DNA of 64,000 nucleotides, taken from Adiantum capillus-veneris (Eukaryota; Streptophyta; Polypodiopsida; Polypodiales; Pteridaceae). Below the pieces are notes generated by a model. It was not told the DNA's origin and made no database searches. It worked only from the letters and a program-made list of their open reading frames with translations. Every line of letters starts with the position of its first letter. Within the stretch, counting starts at the first letter, position 1. The stretch lies in assembly GCA_014529385.2 (NCBI GenBank), contig CM043953.1, positions 89,520,342 to 89,584,341 of the forward strand, given 5' to 3'. The position numbers were made by a program, and so were the translations under genes. This document shows, one piece after another, positions 20,506 through 32,030 of this stretch.

Positions 20506-23477
20506 AAAGGAGATCACTTTTCCCTCCCATTTCAGGATGAGATACTAAATGAGGTAGCTGGTCATGAGAGGTACACTGTGTGTGATGGCTACTCAGGCTA
20601 CTTTCAAATAGGTATCGCATTGGAAGATCAATTGAAAACAACCTTTATCACTCCTTGGGGTTGTTATGCTTTTAGAGTCATGCCATTTGGTCTGAAAAAT
20701 GCTCCTGCAACATTCCAACGTTTCATGAACATGGTGTTTCAAGCATTTTTTGGAAAGTCAATTAGGGTGTTCATTGATGATTTCTGCATTTATAGCTCAA
20801 AATCATTACATCTACAAAGGGTAGAAGAAGGTTTAAAGAAGCTCTACGACATGGGAGGTCAACTCAACCCCGACAAGTGCCACATAGGTGAGGATGAAGT
20901 GATCTTGCTCGGTCACAAGGTTTCCTATAAAGGCATTGAGGTGGATCCTTCAAAGGCAAGGAGGTCATCTCTTTCATTCAGAAGGTGAAGTATATGTCAC
21001 TCTTCATTCACTTAGCCTCGGAGTTGCTTCATCCTTTGTAAAAGTTGACACAACAAGCAGAATTTGCATGGTCTGATGAGCTTGAAGAGTATTTTTGTAA
21101 CATTAAAGTCATTTTGTCAGAGCTACCAACACTCATGCCTCCTTGTTGGGAGTACACATTCTTTGTTAGCTCTAGTGTTGGAAGGGAAACAATTGGTGCT
21201 GTGTTGCTACAACAAGATCCCCACAGTACAAGGATGCGACCCATCTACTTTGCTAGTAGGGTCATGAATGCTTTGGAGAGAGACTACACAGAAGTAGAAC
21301 TCATGATGCTTTCTCTCATGTTTGCGGTGAGAAAGTTTAGATCCTACCTGCTACCAAAACCTTTTGTAATTCTCACTGCAGAAAATTTGTTCCCTTGGGT
21401 GTCATCTCAAATGAATCTTAGTACTAGGATCTCAAAGTGGATTATGGAGTTGCAAGAGTTCCAATACTCTTTCAAGGTAGAAGATAGTGTGCGTGCACAA
21501 TTGGTAGGGATTCTCACTTATAGGGTACATGAGAAGGAAATTAAGGTGCCTCAAGTAAAGACCCTACCATTGCCACCACCAAAAAGTATTCCCAATGCTT
21601 TTACCTTGTTCTTTGATGGAGCTTTTCGACGAGCCACAGGGAAAGCAGGGGGAGGGCTAGTGTTGCTCAACCCAAGTGGAGAGGTGGTCATGAAAGAGAA
21701 GGTCAATCTACCAGGTTCAACTAGCAACAATGAAGCAGAATACGACACACTACTTCATGGTTTGAAGATGTGCATTGGCCAAGGGATAAAACGTCTCATG
21801 GTAAAGGGAGATGCACTTCTCATTGTTAAACAGATTTTAAGCATTTGGGCATGCAAGAATGAAAGCTTAAGGACAAAAGTTCATGCCATTCGTAAGATGT
21901 TTAATCAGTTTGAAGAAGTGCAACTATATCATATTCCGAGGAAACAAAATGAAGATGCCGATTTACTTGCACAACAAGCAGTTACATGTGTTGAGAGAGA
22001 AGTGCAGGTCATCATGGTGGCAGCAGCTGTCAAGCAACCGAGATACCAGGGATTGGAGTCATTGGCTCCCACTATTGGCTACATTTTGGAGGGTGAGTTT
22101 CCACAAGACTTCACGAAGGCTCAGAAGAGGAGACTCATGAAGAAGGCAAGTTTCTATCTCTTCCTAGAAGGCTCCCTCTATCAAAAAGGGAAGGATCAAG
22201 TGTGCAGAAGAGTACCAACTATCGATGAAATTCCAGCCATTCTAAAAGGTTTGCATGAAGAGGCATGTGGTGGTCATTTTGCCCAAGAATCAACTGTGAA
22301 GAAGATTTTGCTTGCGGGGTATGTTTGGCCAAGCTTGCATGTGGACGTTCAACATTGGTGTAAAAGCTATCACAATTGTCAGATAAATGGAAATAGAAGG
22401 TTGGTGCATGGCCCGAGGCAAATAGTTCTTGCAAATGGACCCTTTGAAAAGTGGGGCATTGATGCTATGGGTCCTCTGCCTAGGACAAAAAATGGTAAAC
22501 TCTACATTCTAGTGGCTGTAGACTATATGACTAGGTGGGTGGAAGCTCAAAGTGTGGCAAGAGTGAATGAGAGGACAGTTAGCAAGTTTGCGTACAATCA
22601 CATTTGTTTCAGATTTGGCACACCTTTGGAGATTGTTTCTGATAATGGTCTAGGGTTTAGGAAGGGCTTGCTCACAGAAGTTTGTGAAGATCTTCACATT
22701 CTACATCGTCATAGCACACCATACTACCCACAGTCAAATGGTTTGGTGGAGAAGGCTAATGGTGTCATTGCAGGAATCATTAGAAAGATGGTGCAAAACA
22801 AGACAAAATTATGGGATGACTTCTTGGATGGTGCCTTGTGGGCATATCGAACCACATATAGGGAAGCCACGGAGTTCACACCATTTCACTTGGTCTATGG
22901 TCAAGAGGCTTTACAGCCAATTGAGCTAAACATTCCAACAATGCGACCTCATGGCAAATCATCACAAGATGATCAAGAAGCATGGATGGATCGACTTCTT
23001 ACGTTAGTGGAGCTTGAGTGGAAAAGAGAAGCAGCATATGAGTGCTACAAGAGGAAAGCCACACAAGCGAAAGAAACGCACGACAAGAAACTGAAGGACA
23101 AAGGCATCAAGGAAGGAGAGCTTGTGCTAAGGTATGACGATCGACTTGACAATCGTTTTGATGCCAAGTTTGAAACTAGACGGCAAGGGCCATACATAGT
23201 GAAGAAGGCTTTCAATTCTAGTTACTATCAGCTTATGGACTTGAATGGTAAAGAGCACTCCAGGAAGGTTAACGGGTATCGCTTGAAGCCCTATTTGAGT
23301 CGCCTTCTACCAAAGGATCTACCAAAGATCTGTCCAAAGGCCGCTGTCTCATGTAAGTATTGTTACATGAAGCATGAGTGTAACTCCAGCCAAAATTCTG
23401 AGGGGCCAAACAATGAAGATCTCGTCAAGGACTCTGAAGCACTCTCTTTGGAAAAGATGCTCTATGATGGTACATGA
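20506..23477 (+). pseudogene. Array unit 2 pol, 5'-deleted
   Basis: Almost the same as unit 1 at nucleotide level. Differences include A/G near 20,510, TTTGTAAAAG for TTTGCAAAAG near 21,039 (a TAA in the second frame just before the open part that starts at 21,045), and a few others around 22,480, 22,690, 22,948 and 23,142. Domain content, the 37-bp deletion (about 20,959) and CKSYHNC are as in unit 1. Confidence 0.85.
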
Positions 23478-25297
23478 ATATACCATCATCCTGGGGGAGG
23501 GCTAATGATAGCCATTTTTCGGCTCTCCATAATTGCCATAGTAAGTTACTCCACCCTACCAAATTCACCCAAACGCTATGGCTATACCTACCATTTCACT
23601 GTACATAGGCGTGTGTGAGTTAGGGGGCTTTTCCCATATCTTCTTAAAAACCCTCAGCTAGCTAGTCACTGGGCTAGTTGAGCCAAAAAAAAAAAAAAAA
23701 GTATATTATGGCCTCTTTGTGTGTAAATATTTCATTGTATATATGGCCTAAATATAGGGATTTTTTATAATTATTTTGGTATTTTATTTAAATATTTTTA
23801 CTTAGGTGTGTGTTTTATTAAACCTATGTACACCTTCTTTCCTCCTCTTACACCATAATTATATTTTTTGCCAATATGTACATACTCTAACCTCATATTT
23901 TTTCTTTATACAAATCACTCCCACATTTTCACCCTCATTCTCGTGAAAACAAAAAATTGATTTCTACTCATTGGTTATGTTTATTATATTATTTACTTGC
24001 ATACATTTTCCTCTTTCACCCAAAATAATTCAAGGAGGGACCATATCATATGATTCCAATATCTTTCCATATCCATAACTCCTCCATATTTTTATTATTA
24101 TTTTTACTCATTATTCTAACACCATGTGCTCATTGAGCTAAAGTCCATGAATAGTCAATACACTAGTCCCACCATGTATATATTTCTTTATCCACCAATA
24201 ATCCTCCTCCATGCATGTGTCAAGGGCAACTTGGATGCTTTGTATTATGATATGACAAAGGAGGGGCTCACTCTTGGATGCATTGTACAAATTCAACAAA
24301 GGAGGGGGCCACTAAAAGACTTTTGCAGGCATAAAAAAAGGCTTTTTGATGAGAATTTTGGCACCTATCTCCAATCCGAATTTGGAGCAGTGGTCAAAAG
24401 AGAAAATGTAGCCCACGCTCTGAATAATCACCTCAAATTGTTTCATGATTTTTGGAGCTACCAGCGGTGAGATATGATTTTTTGAGTGGACCCCAATCTG
24501 TCCACTTTTCTCACAAGTAGCCCATAGTTTTCTCTCACCCTTCCACACACCTACTCACTCTTACACATCCCTCCCTCTCCTTCCCTCACTCAAACCTGCA
24601 ATTTCCATGGCTTCTCCCACCCTCTTCACCATTACCCTTCTCTCTCATCCCTATAGTTCTTTTATGAACCTCTACATACATACACCCTCTCCATGTCTCT
24701 CTCTATTGCTTCTATGTTACAATTTCATTTACCTCTCCTAAAAATATCTAAAATTCAGCATCTTAACCATGATAACTTTTGCAAATTGAGGATTTTTCAT
24801 CAACAAATCCTCTTTTCATCGTGGTGGTCAACCGTGGCGGCTTCGTAAAGAAGCGAAGAAGAAGAAGAAGACCAGTGGTCATTTTTTCCTTAATCTACAC
24901 AAGGGTGAGTTCAAGCTTCTTCAAAGCTTCACCATCTCAATGATTCTCTTTTAATTCACCCCTCTTCCTTCATCAAATCAACTCATCCTACCCATTGTAA
25001 ATGTATCACTAACAATTCTAGTGATTATTACCACTAACAACTAACTTCTCTTGTAAAAATGCACCCACACTATCAACATATGGAGTAGGCAACCGCACAA
25101 GTAAACCAAATTCACTCACTCCCATGGAAGTTTCTCTCCTTTCACCACATCAATAATTCTCTTACTTGAGCCCACATCCATGTGACTCAAGAGAAAAGAG
25201 AGACCCTACTCTCATTTGAAATTCATAAAAATTCATAATCCTTGATCTTTCCTAATAAAATTGATTAGGCTTAATCCTAATCAAGGATTCTAAAACC

Positions 25298-25306
25298 TAT
25301 AAATAG
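25298..25306 (+). promoter_or_regulatory. TATA box of array LTR 3
   Basis: TATAAATAG, about 1,790 bp into the LTR; the same motif is at 33,831-33,839 in the last LTR. A' LTRs have TACAAATAG or TACAAATCG here. This is the only intact promoter upstream of a gag gene in the array. Confidence 0.6.
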
Positions 25307-25803
25307 AACCCATTCCTCCTTGTAAAAGACATCACTATACCATTGCACACTAGATTGAGCGTACCACACGCCAGTTCTATCTTGGTTGTAAAGAGAGAGT
25401 AAGCTTTCTATACACCATCACCTTGGTGCATAGAAAAGCTTGAGCTAGTTTGAGTGAGTGCGAGTAGAAGATATTCTTCCTACCATTGTTGTATCTACCC
25501 CAACATCAATGAATTGGTAGTTTTGGGTGCAATTCATGTCCAAAGGCTCACGCTTCTTCTCCAATTTGGCTTGGCAAACTCATTCAGCTTCATAAGGTGA
25601 TTTGTTTCATTAAAGGTTGTTGTTTTGTTGCTTGTGATTCATTGGCTATTGTTTGGCTACCATTGTAAGAGGGTGGATGGTGAGAGGGCTCCCATAACCC
25701 TAAGACAATGTGCTAGTGATGCTATAACCAAATCTTGTCACTTGATTCCACAAGCTCTAAGTCCCTTTTTGTGCAAAATATAAAGTTGAAGCTAAGTTGT
25801 ACA

Positions 25804-25806
<3 letters not shown>

Positions 25807-25884
<78 letters not shown>
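25807..25884 (+). repeat. (TC)39 microsatellite in array LTR 3
   Basis: Uninterrupted TC run of about 78 bp; the last LTR has about 86 bp at 34,340-34,425. The A' LTRs lack an expanded run, so expansion is specific to this lineage. Confidence 0.95.
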
Positions 25885-25887
<3 letters not shown>

Positions 25888-26150
25888 TTTTAGTGTGTGA
25901 GAGTGTTCCATTGGTGTTAGGGTTAGTGTAAATTCCTTGCTTGTTTGTGGGTTGCTCTAACGATTCTCCTCTTTTGCGTCCTAGTTCGCTCTTAAACTAG
26001 GTGGTGCCCCTTGTGTAGTTGGGATTTGGCTGTGGGTTTGTTGTTTTGGTTTGTGTTGTGTTGTGCCCCAGCCCCATTGAGCAGCACGGGAGCCTTGAAG
26101 GGTGTCTAGAGGTTGCTCTTCTTGTTGCCCCCCCCGGACCTCCTCAATTT

Positions 26151-26166
26151 TGGTGCCCCCACTGAG
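26151..26166 (+). promoter_or_regulatory. Primer binding site of array unit 3
   Basis: TGGTGCCCCCACTGAG begins four bases after the LTR end. A' has TGGTGCCCC at the same place and then diverges. The tRNA is not identified. Confidence 0.55.
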
Positions 26167-26223
26167 GACAGACTTGTATATGTTTTGTGAAGGCTCAACC
26201 TTTAGCATAATCAAGTAGCTTGC

Positions 26224-26436
26224 ATGAATCACGAGAATTTGTATGATCCCTTCATTCCCATTGCAAGGCAAAAGGTACACATAATTGTTAGTACTAAGTT
26301 GCAATTTCAGCGAGTAATTCGTAGAATTTTAGGTCCTCTTAGGTTGGTAGAGATAAACGCATCAGTAAATCCTTTTATTTTGCCTCTCATTAGGTACGAC
26401 TTTAGTTTGGACGTCTATATTTTTGTTTTGTTTTAA
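26224..26436 (+). CDS. Leader ORF a (70 aa), unknown
   Basis: ATG to TAA, 70 residues, between PBS and gag. Hydrophobic and beta-rich, ending LDVYIFVLF. It is paralogous to the next ORF: both share the pattern V[HN]I, S.K..FQ, EI.AS.NP, ILP.I.Y, S.DV.IF. The A' copy (about 40,432-40,660) keeps most of it at protein level with a frame change near the N-terminus, which suggests past selection. No known domain recognised; it could be a small protein or translated leader, or simply diverged structured RNA. It lies about 75 bases downstream of the PBS. Confidence 0.45.
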   Translation: MNHENLYDPFIPIARQKVHIIVSTKLQFQRVIRRILGPLRLVEINASVNPFILPLIRYDFSLDVYIFVLF

Positions 26437-26457
26437 GAATTAGGTCATGCATAGACC

Positions 26458-26676
26458 ATGGATAATGGCCCAGGAATACAGGTTTTTCCCTTTCATTTCA
26501 CTCCACACATTAGAGTAAACATTGCAATTAGTAGAAAAATCCATTTTCAACAACGTATGGTATTCATGTTTGGTGCCCAAAGAGTAGGAGAAATTCTCGC
26601 GTCACCAAACCCTGTCATTCTACCTTTTATTGATTATCATAGGTCATTTGATGTGAATATTTTTATTTTGTTGTAG
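26458..26676 (+). CDS. Leader ORF b (72 aa), paralogue of leader ORF a
   Basis: 72 residues, ATG to TAG, starting 21 bases after leader ORF a ends and in a different part of the same leader. It aligns with ORF a along nearly its full length (REGEILASPNPVILPFI-type core against VEINASVNPFILPLI). The A' counterpart (about 40,200-40,420) is recognisable over its whole length apart from a TGA codon and a short in-frame deletion. No signal peptide or known domain seen. Gag starts 85 bases downstream, so ribosomes would have to pass both ORFs or reach gag by reinitiation or an internal route. Confidence 0.45.
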   Translation: MDNGPGIQVFPFHFTPHIRVNIAISRKIHFQQRMVFMFGAQRVGEILASPNPVILPFIDYHRSFDVNIFILL

Positions 26677-26760
26677 AATAGATTGCAATTTAGAAAATAT
26701 TATTGTGTAAATCTTTAAAAAAAAGAAAAAACAAAAACGCGTCACTTTGAAATCAATTCA

Positions 26761-29513
26761 ATGGAGAGCCAACGCCAAATGTCTGGATATCCTCTTTTCT
26801 TTGGAGAGCCTGGAGAGGATGCAGAATTATTTCTAGCGAATTTCAAGATGTCTTGCCGTATCAAGAGGATAGTTACTGATCAAGAACGTGTAGAAATGTT
26901 GAGGTGGTCCTTAGGAAATATGCTAGCACTTGGTTTGACTCTTTGCCTGAAGAAGTTAAAGGGAATTACACGGAAGTTTTGAATCGTTTCAAGAAATACT
27001 TCTTTGATCCCCAAAACACTCAGAAGTTATGGCAAGACATTGTTTCTCATAAGCAAAAAGACTTAGATGACTACTACTTGTACAAGCAAGAGTTCCTACG
27101 TCTTTGGGCTCTATGGATACGAAATGTTGCTAACCCTGGTGATGGTGCAGAATTTCTAAAGAAGGAGAGGTTCATAGCCGGACTCTTTCCTGACCTTAAG
27201 GTAAAAGTTGAGGCGGGTGCACCTGCTACCTTTGATGCAGCTGAAACTAGGGCTGCTGAGAAATATAGGAAACTCAAGTGCTTAAGGGGGGAGGTTCCAA
27301 TAGAAGGTCTTAGACCCAAAGGTAATTCACAAGCATCAACATCTAAGGAGCTTCCTGAGGTAACGGCGGAAGTGATTGAGAAGTTAAATGACTCTTTAAG
27401 CAACTTGTCAATTCACCTTGCACAAGCTGTAGGTCCAAAGGAACAAGCAAAGAAGTCTGAAGAGCGAGACCCACGACCTAGGAGAGTCTTGCAATGTTGG
27501 AATTGCGGTGAGTCTGGACATGGGATGTATAATTGTCCTTGGCCCCGTGGGGAGCCAGGGAGACCTAACTTGAATTACCCAGTGATGAATGCAGGTGAAG
27601 GAACTAGTCAGCAACCACGGCTTATACAAAGGCCAAATGGAGCAAGACCACCTTCACAAGGAGTGGAAGGAGTTCCACCTTTGCCAGACCCAAACGTGCA
27701 TGTGGTAGAGGTGACAAATTCAAGAGAGGTTGACATGGAAGCAAATGGCATTAAGCGTGGCCGAGGGAAAGGTAAGGAGAAAGAAGGAGTTACATCACAA
27801 AGTGACCATGGACGAGAAAAGAAGGCAAAGGAGACCAAGGAAGCTAAGAGCACTCGACGTCGTATCAACCTCCAAGACTTTCCTCTTGGACATGGAATGG
27901 CTCCATACAACCTGTTGGAAGACATGAGAGGTAAGGGTCCTGATATCTCATGGCCTCAATTTCTTGCATTATGTCCACAAGTTAGGAGGGATTTAACAAG
28001 GGCAGTTAGCACTAGGAGAAAGGTAAAAGAGAGTGTGCCAGTTGTAAAAATTGCACAAGCTGAAATGAATGAGGACATTACACCTGTGCTAGATTGTTAC
28101 ATAAAAGGGAGATTGGTTAGGAAAGGTCTAGTGGATGGGGGTGCACAAATTTGCATCATGACAGAGGAACTCATGCAAAAACTAGGCATGCACATCCATG
28201 AGACACCTGAAATTAAGGTCAAGATGGCAAACAATAGCAAGGCTAGGTGCGTAGGCATTTGTAAAAATGTTTTTGTGGAGGCCTTTGGCATTAAGAAGGC
28301 AGTGGATTTCTATGTCATGTCTACCAAAAGAAATGGTTACCCATTTATCCTAGGGAGACCATGGCTAATGAAAATGCGAGCTTTACAGGATTGGGAGAGT
28401 GGAAAGCTAATTTGCAGGAATGACAATCATAAGAAGATTGTCTTTGACATGAAGGAGCAACGCCAAGAGGAGCTCCATGAAGAATCATCTCAAAGTGAGA
28501 CGGAAGAAGGTTGGACCGATAACACTTCAGAAGAAGAAAGTAGCGGCAGCATTACTGAAGAGGAGTCTTCCATCGAAGTCATGGGGGTAAGGTTTAAGCC
28601 AACCAACCAAGAGACCTCTTGTCAAGGTTTGGAGGAGGTAGGTTCCCAAGAAAACCAAAAAGTGGAAGATGAAAGAATGCTAGAAGGTATGCTATCTACA
28701 ACACTTACAAAGGATGAAAGAGAGGAGTTTAAATGTGTGCTAAGGAAATTTCCTAGGCTTTTTGCTAAAGACTACACCGATGTGCGTGGAGTAGATGCTG
28801 TTCAACACAAAATTGAGTTGAAGCCAGAGGCCACACCTAAGGCTCAGAAGCTACGAAGGCTAGGAGTCATCAAGGAGCAGGCTTTACTCAAGGAGGTAAG
28901 AAAGCTTCTAGCAGCAGGTTTCATTTATCCAGTGGAGAATTCAGAGTGGGTCTCTCCCGTTGTTGTCACTCCTAAGAAAAACGAAAAGTGGAGGGTGTGT
29001 GTGGATTACCGTCCACTCAATGAGGCAACAAAAAGAGATCACTTTCCCCTCCCATTTCAGGATGAGATACTAAATGAGGTAGCTGGTCATGAGAAGTACA
29101 CTATGTGTGATGGCTACTCAGGCTACTTTCAAATAGGTATCGCATTGGAAGATCAATTGAAAACAACCTTTATCACTCCTTGGGGTTGTTATGCTTTTAG
29201 AGTCATGCCATTTGGTCTGAAAAATGCTCCTGCAACATTCCAACGTTTCATGAACATGGTGTTTCAAGCATTTTTTGGAAAGTCAATTAGGGTGTTCATT
29301 GATGATTTCTACATTTATAGCTCAAAATCATTACATCTACAAAGGGTAGAAGAAGGTTTAAAGAAGCTCTACGACATGGGAGGTCAACTCAACCCCGACA
29401 AGTGCCACATAGGTGAGGATGAAGTGATCTTGCTCGGTCACAAGGTTTCCTATAAAGGCATTGAGGTGGATCCTTCAAAGGCAAGGAGGTCATCTCTTTC
29501 ATTCAGAAGGTGA
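26761..29513 (+). pseudogene. Array unit 3 gag-protease-RT, two frame breaks
   Basis: Starts MESQRQMSGYPLFFGEP; a one-base loss near 26,897 shifts the frame, and the reading continues open from 26,904 to 29,513 (869 codons). Order: Retrotrans_gag-type domain (STWFDSLPEEVKGN), one CCHC knuckle CWNCGESGHGMYNC (27,494-27,535), basic linker, protease LVDGGAQICIM with later FILGRPWL (about 28,127-28,370), then RT with VDYRPLNEATKRDHFPLP, MPFGLKNAPATFQ and catalytic FIDDF (about 29,297). It ends early because of the 37-bp deletion near 29,483, which removes part of the RT thumb connection and shifts the frame. A' still has this segment. Gag and pol appear to be one polyprotein in this family. Confidence 0.85.
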
Positions 29514-32002
29514 AGTATATGTCACGCTTCATTCACTTAGCCTCGGAGTTGCTTCATCCTTTGCAAAAGTTGACACAACAAGCAGAATTTGCATGGTCTG
29601 ATGAGCTTGAAGAGTATTTTTGTAACATTAAAGTCATTTTGTCAGAGCTACCAACACTCATGCCTCCTTGTTGGGAGTACACATTCTTTGTTAGCTCTAG
29701 TGTTGGAAGGGAAACAATTGGTGTTGTGTTGCTACAACAAGATCCCCACAGTACAAGGATGCGACCCATCTACTTTGCTAGTAGGGTCATGAATGCTTTG
29801 GAGAGAGACTACACAGAAGTAGAACTCATGATGCTTTCTCTCATGTTTGCGGTGAGAAAGTTTAGATCCTACCTGCTACCAAAACCTTTTGTAATTCTCA
29901 CTGCAGAAAATTTGTTCCCTTGGGTGTCATCTCAAATGAATCTTAGTACTAGGATCTCAAAGTGGATTATGGAGTTGCAAGAGTTCCAATACTCTTTCAA
30001 GGTAGAAGATAGTGTGCGTGCACAATTGGTAGGGATTCTCACTTATAGGGTACATGAGAAGGAAATTAAGGTGCCTCAAGTAAAGACCCTACCATTGCCA
30101 CCACCAAAAAGTATTCCCAATGCTTTTACCTTGTTCTTTGATGGAGCTTTTCGACGAGCCACAGGGAAAGCAGGGGGAGGGCTAGTGTTGCTCAACCCAA
30201 GTGGAGAGGTGGTCATGAAAGAGAAGGTCAATCTACCAGGTTCAACTAGCAACAATGAAGCAGAATACGACACACTACTTCATGGTTTGAAGATGTGCAT
30301 TGGCCAAGGGATAAAACGTCTCATGGTAAAGGGAGATGCACTTCTCATTGTTAAACAGATTTTAAGCATTTGGGCATGCAAGAATGAAAGCTTAAGGACA
30401 AAAGTTCATGCCATTCGTAAGATGTTTAATCAGTTTGAAGAAGTGCAACTATATCATATTCCGAGGAAACAAAATGAAGATGCCGATTTACTTGCACAAC
30501 AAGCAGTTACATGTGTTGAGAGAGAAGTGCAGGTCATCATGGTGGCAGCAGCTGTCAAGCAACCGAGATACCAGGGATTGGAGTCATTGGCTCCCACTAT
30601 TGGCTACATTTTGGAGGGTGAGTTTCCACAAGACTTCACGAAGGATCAGAAGAGGAGACTCATGAAGAAGGCAAGTTTCTATCTCTTCCTAGAAGGCTCC
30701 CTCTATCAAAAAGGGAAGGATCAAGTGTGCAGAAGAGTACCAACTATCGATGAAATTCCAGCCATTCTAAAAGGTTTGCATGAAGAGGCATGTGGTGGTC
30801 ATTTTGCCCAAGAATCAACTGTGACGAAGATTTTGCTTGCGGGGTATGTTTGGCCAAGCTTGCATGTGGACGTTCAACATTGGTGTAAAAGCTATCACAA
30901 TTGTCAGATAAATGGAAATAGAAGGTTGGTGCATGGCCCGAGGCAAATAGTTCTTGCAAATGGACCCTTTGAAAAGTGGGGCATTGATGCTATGGGTCCT
31001 CTGCCTAGGACAAAAAATGGTAAACTCTACATTCTAGTGGCTGTAGACTATATGACTAGGTGGGTGGAAGCTCAAAGTGTGGCAAGAGTGAATGAGAGGA
31101 CAGTTAGCAAGTTTGCGTACAATCACATTTGTTTCAGATTTGGCACACCTTTGGAGATTGTTTCTGATAATGGTCCAGGGTTTAGGAAGGGCTTGCTCAC
31201 AGAAGTTTGTGAAGAGCTTCACATTCTACATCGTCATAGCACACCATACTACCCACAGTCAAATGGTTTGGTGGAGAAGGCTAATGGTGTCATTGCAGGA
31301 ATCATTAGAAAGATGGTGCAAAACAAGACAAAATTATGGGATGACTTCTTGGATGGTGCCTTGTGGGCATATCGAACCACATATAGGGAAGCCACGGAGT
31401 TCACACCATTTCACTTGGTCTATGGTCAAGAGGCTTTACAGCCAATTGAGCTAAACATTCCAACAATGCGACTTCATGGAAAATCAGCACAAGATGATCA
31501 AGAAGCATGGATGGATCGACTTCTTACGTTAGTGGAGCTTGAGTGGAAAAGAGAAGCAGCATATGAGTGCTACAAGAGGAAAGCCACACAAGCGAAAGAA
31601 ACGCACGACAAGAAACTGAAGGACAAAGGCATCAAGGAAGGAGAGCTTGTGCTAAGGTATGACGATCGACTTGACAATCGTTTTGATGCCAAGTTTGAAA
31701 CTAGATGGCAAGGGCCATACATACTGATGAAGGCTTTCAATTCTAGTTACTATCAGCTTATGGACTTGAATGGTAAAGAGCACTCCAGGAAGGTTAACGG
31801 GTATCGCTTGAAGCCCTATTTGAGTCGCCTTCTACCAAAGGATCTACCAAAGATCTGTCCAAAGGCCGCTATCTCATGTAAGTATTGTTACATGAAGCAT
31901 GAGTGTAACTCCAGCCAAAATTCTGAGGGGCCAAACAATGAAGATCTCGTCAAGGACTCTGAAGCACTCTCTTTGGAAAAGATGCTCTATGATGGTACAT
32001 GA
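29510..32002 (+). pseudogene. Array unit 3 RNase H-RNase H-integrase
   Basis: 830-codon continuation of pol in the frame left by the RT deletion; its apparent GTG start is not a real start. First RNase H about residues 55-160, with Ser in place of the first catalytic Asp. Second RNase H about 205-330 with Asp211, Glu250, Asp276 and Asp325. Integrase: His424, His431, Cys459/Cys465 with Tyr at 462 where A' has Cys; catalytic Asp493, Asp553 and Glu589 (35 residues between the last two). No chromodomain; the C-terminus has the QGPYIL/VNGYRLKPYL pattern and a Cys-containing tail. The dual RNase H marks the Tat lineage of plant gypsy elements. Confidence 0.85.
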
Positions 32003-32016
32003 ATATACCATCATCC

Positions 32017-32030
32017 TGGGGGAGGGCTAA
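32017..32030 (+). promoter_or_regulatory. Polypurine tract of array unit 3
   Basis: TGGGGGAGGGCTAA immediately before the LTR start at 32,031. Confidence 0.75.

Larger units (their letters stand above)
23506..26146 (+). repeat. Full LTR, 5' LTR of array unit 3
   Basis: 2,641 bp, TGATAGCC...CCTCA. Contains the TATA box (25,298) and a long (TC)n run. A 114-codon open frame at 24,126-24,470 is also in the other LTR, but it lies in U3 and is broken in the A' LTRs, so it is not called as a gene. Confidence 0.9.

Noticed and set aside
24126-24470. 114-codon ORF in the array LTRs (also 32,659-33,003)
   Set aside because: It lies in U3 upstream of the TATA box, is identical only because the LTRs are young, and its counterpart in A' is broken in several frames.
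29510-29513. Programmed frameshift between RT and RNase H in the array
   Set aside because: A' keeps a 37-bp segment here that all array units lack; the frame change is a deletion scar.
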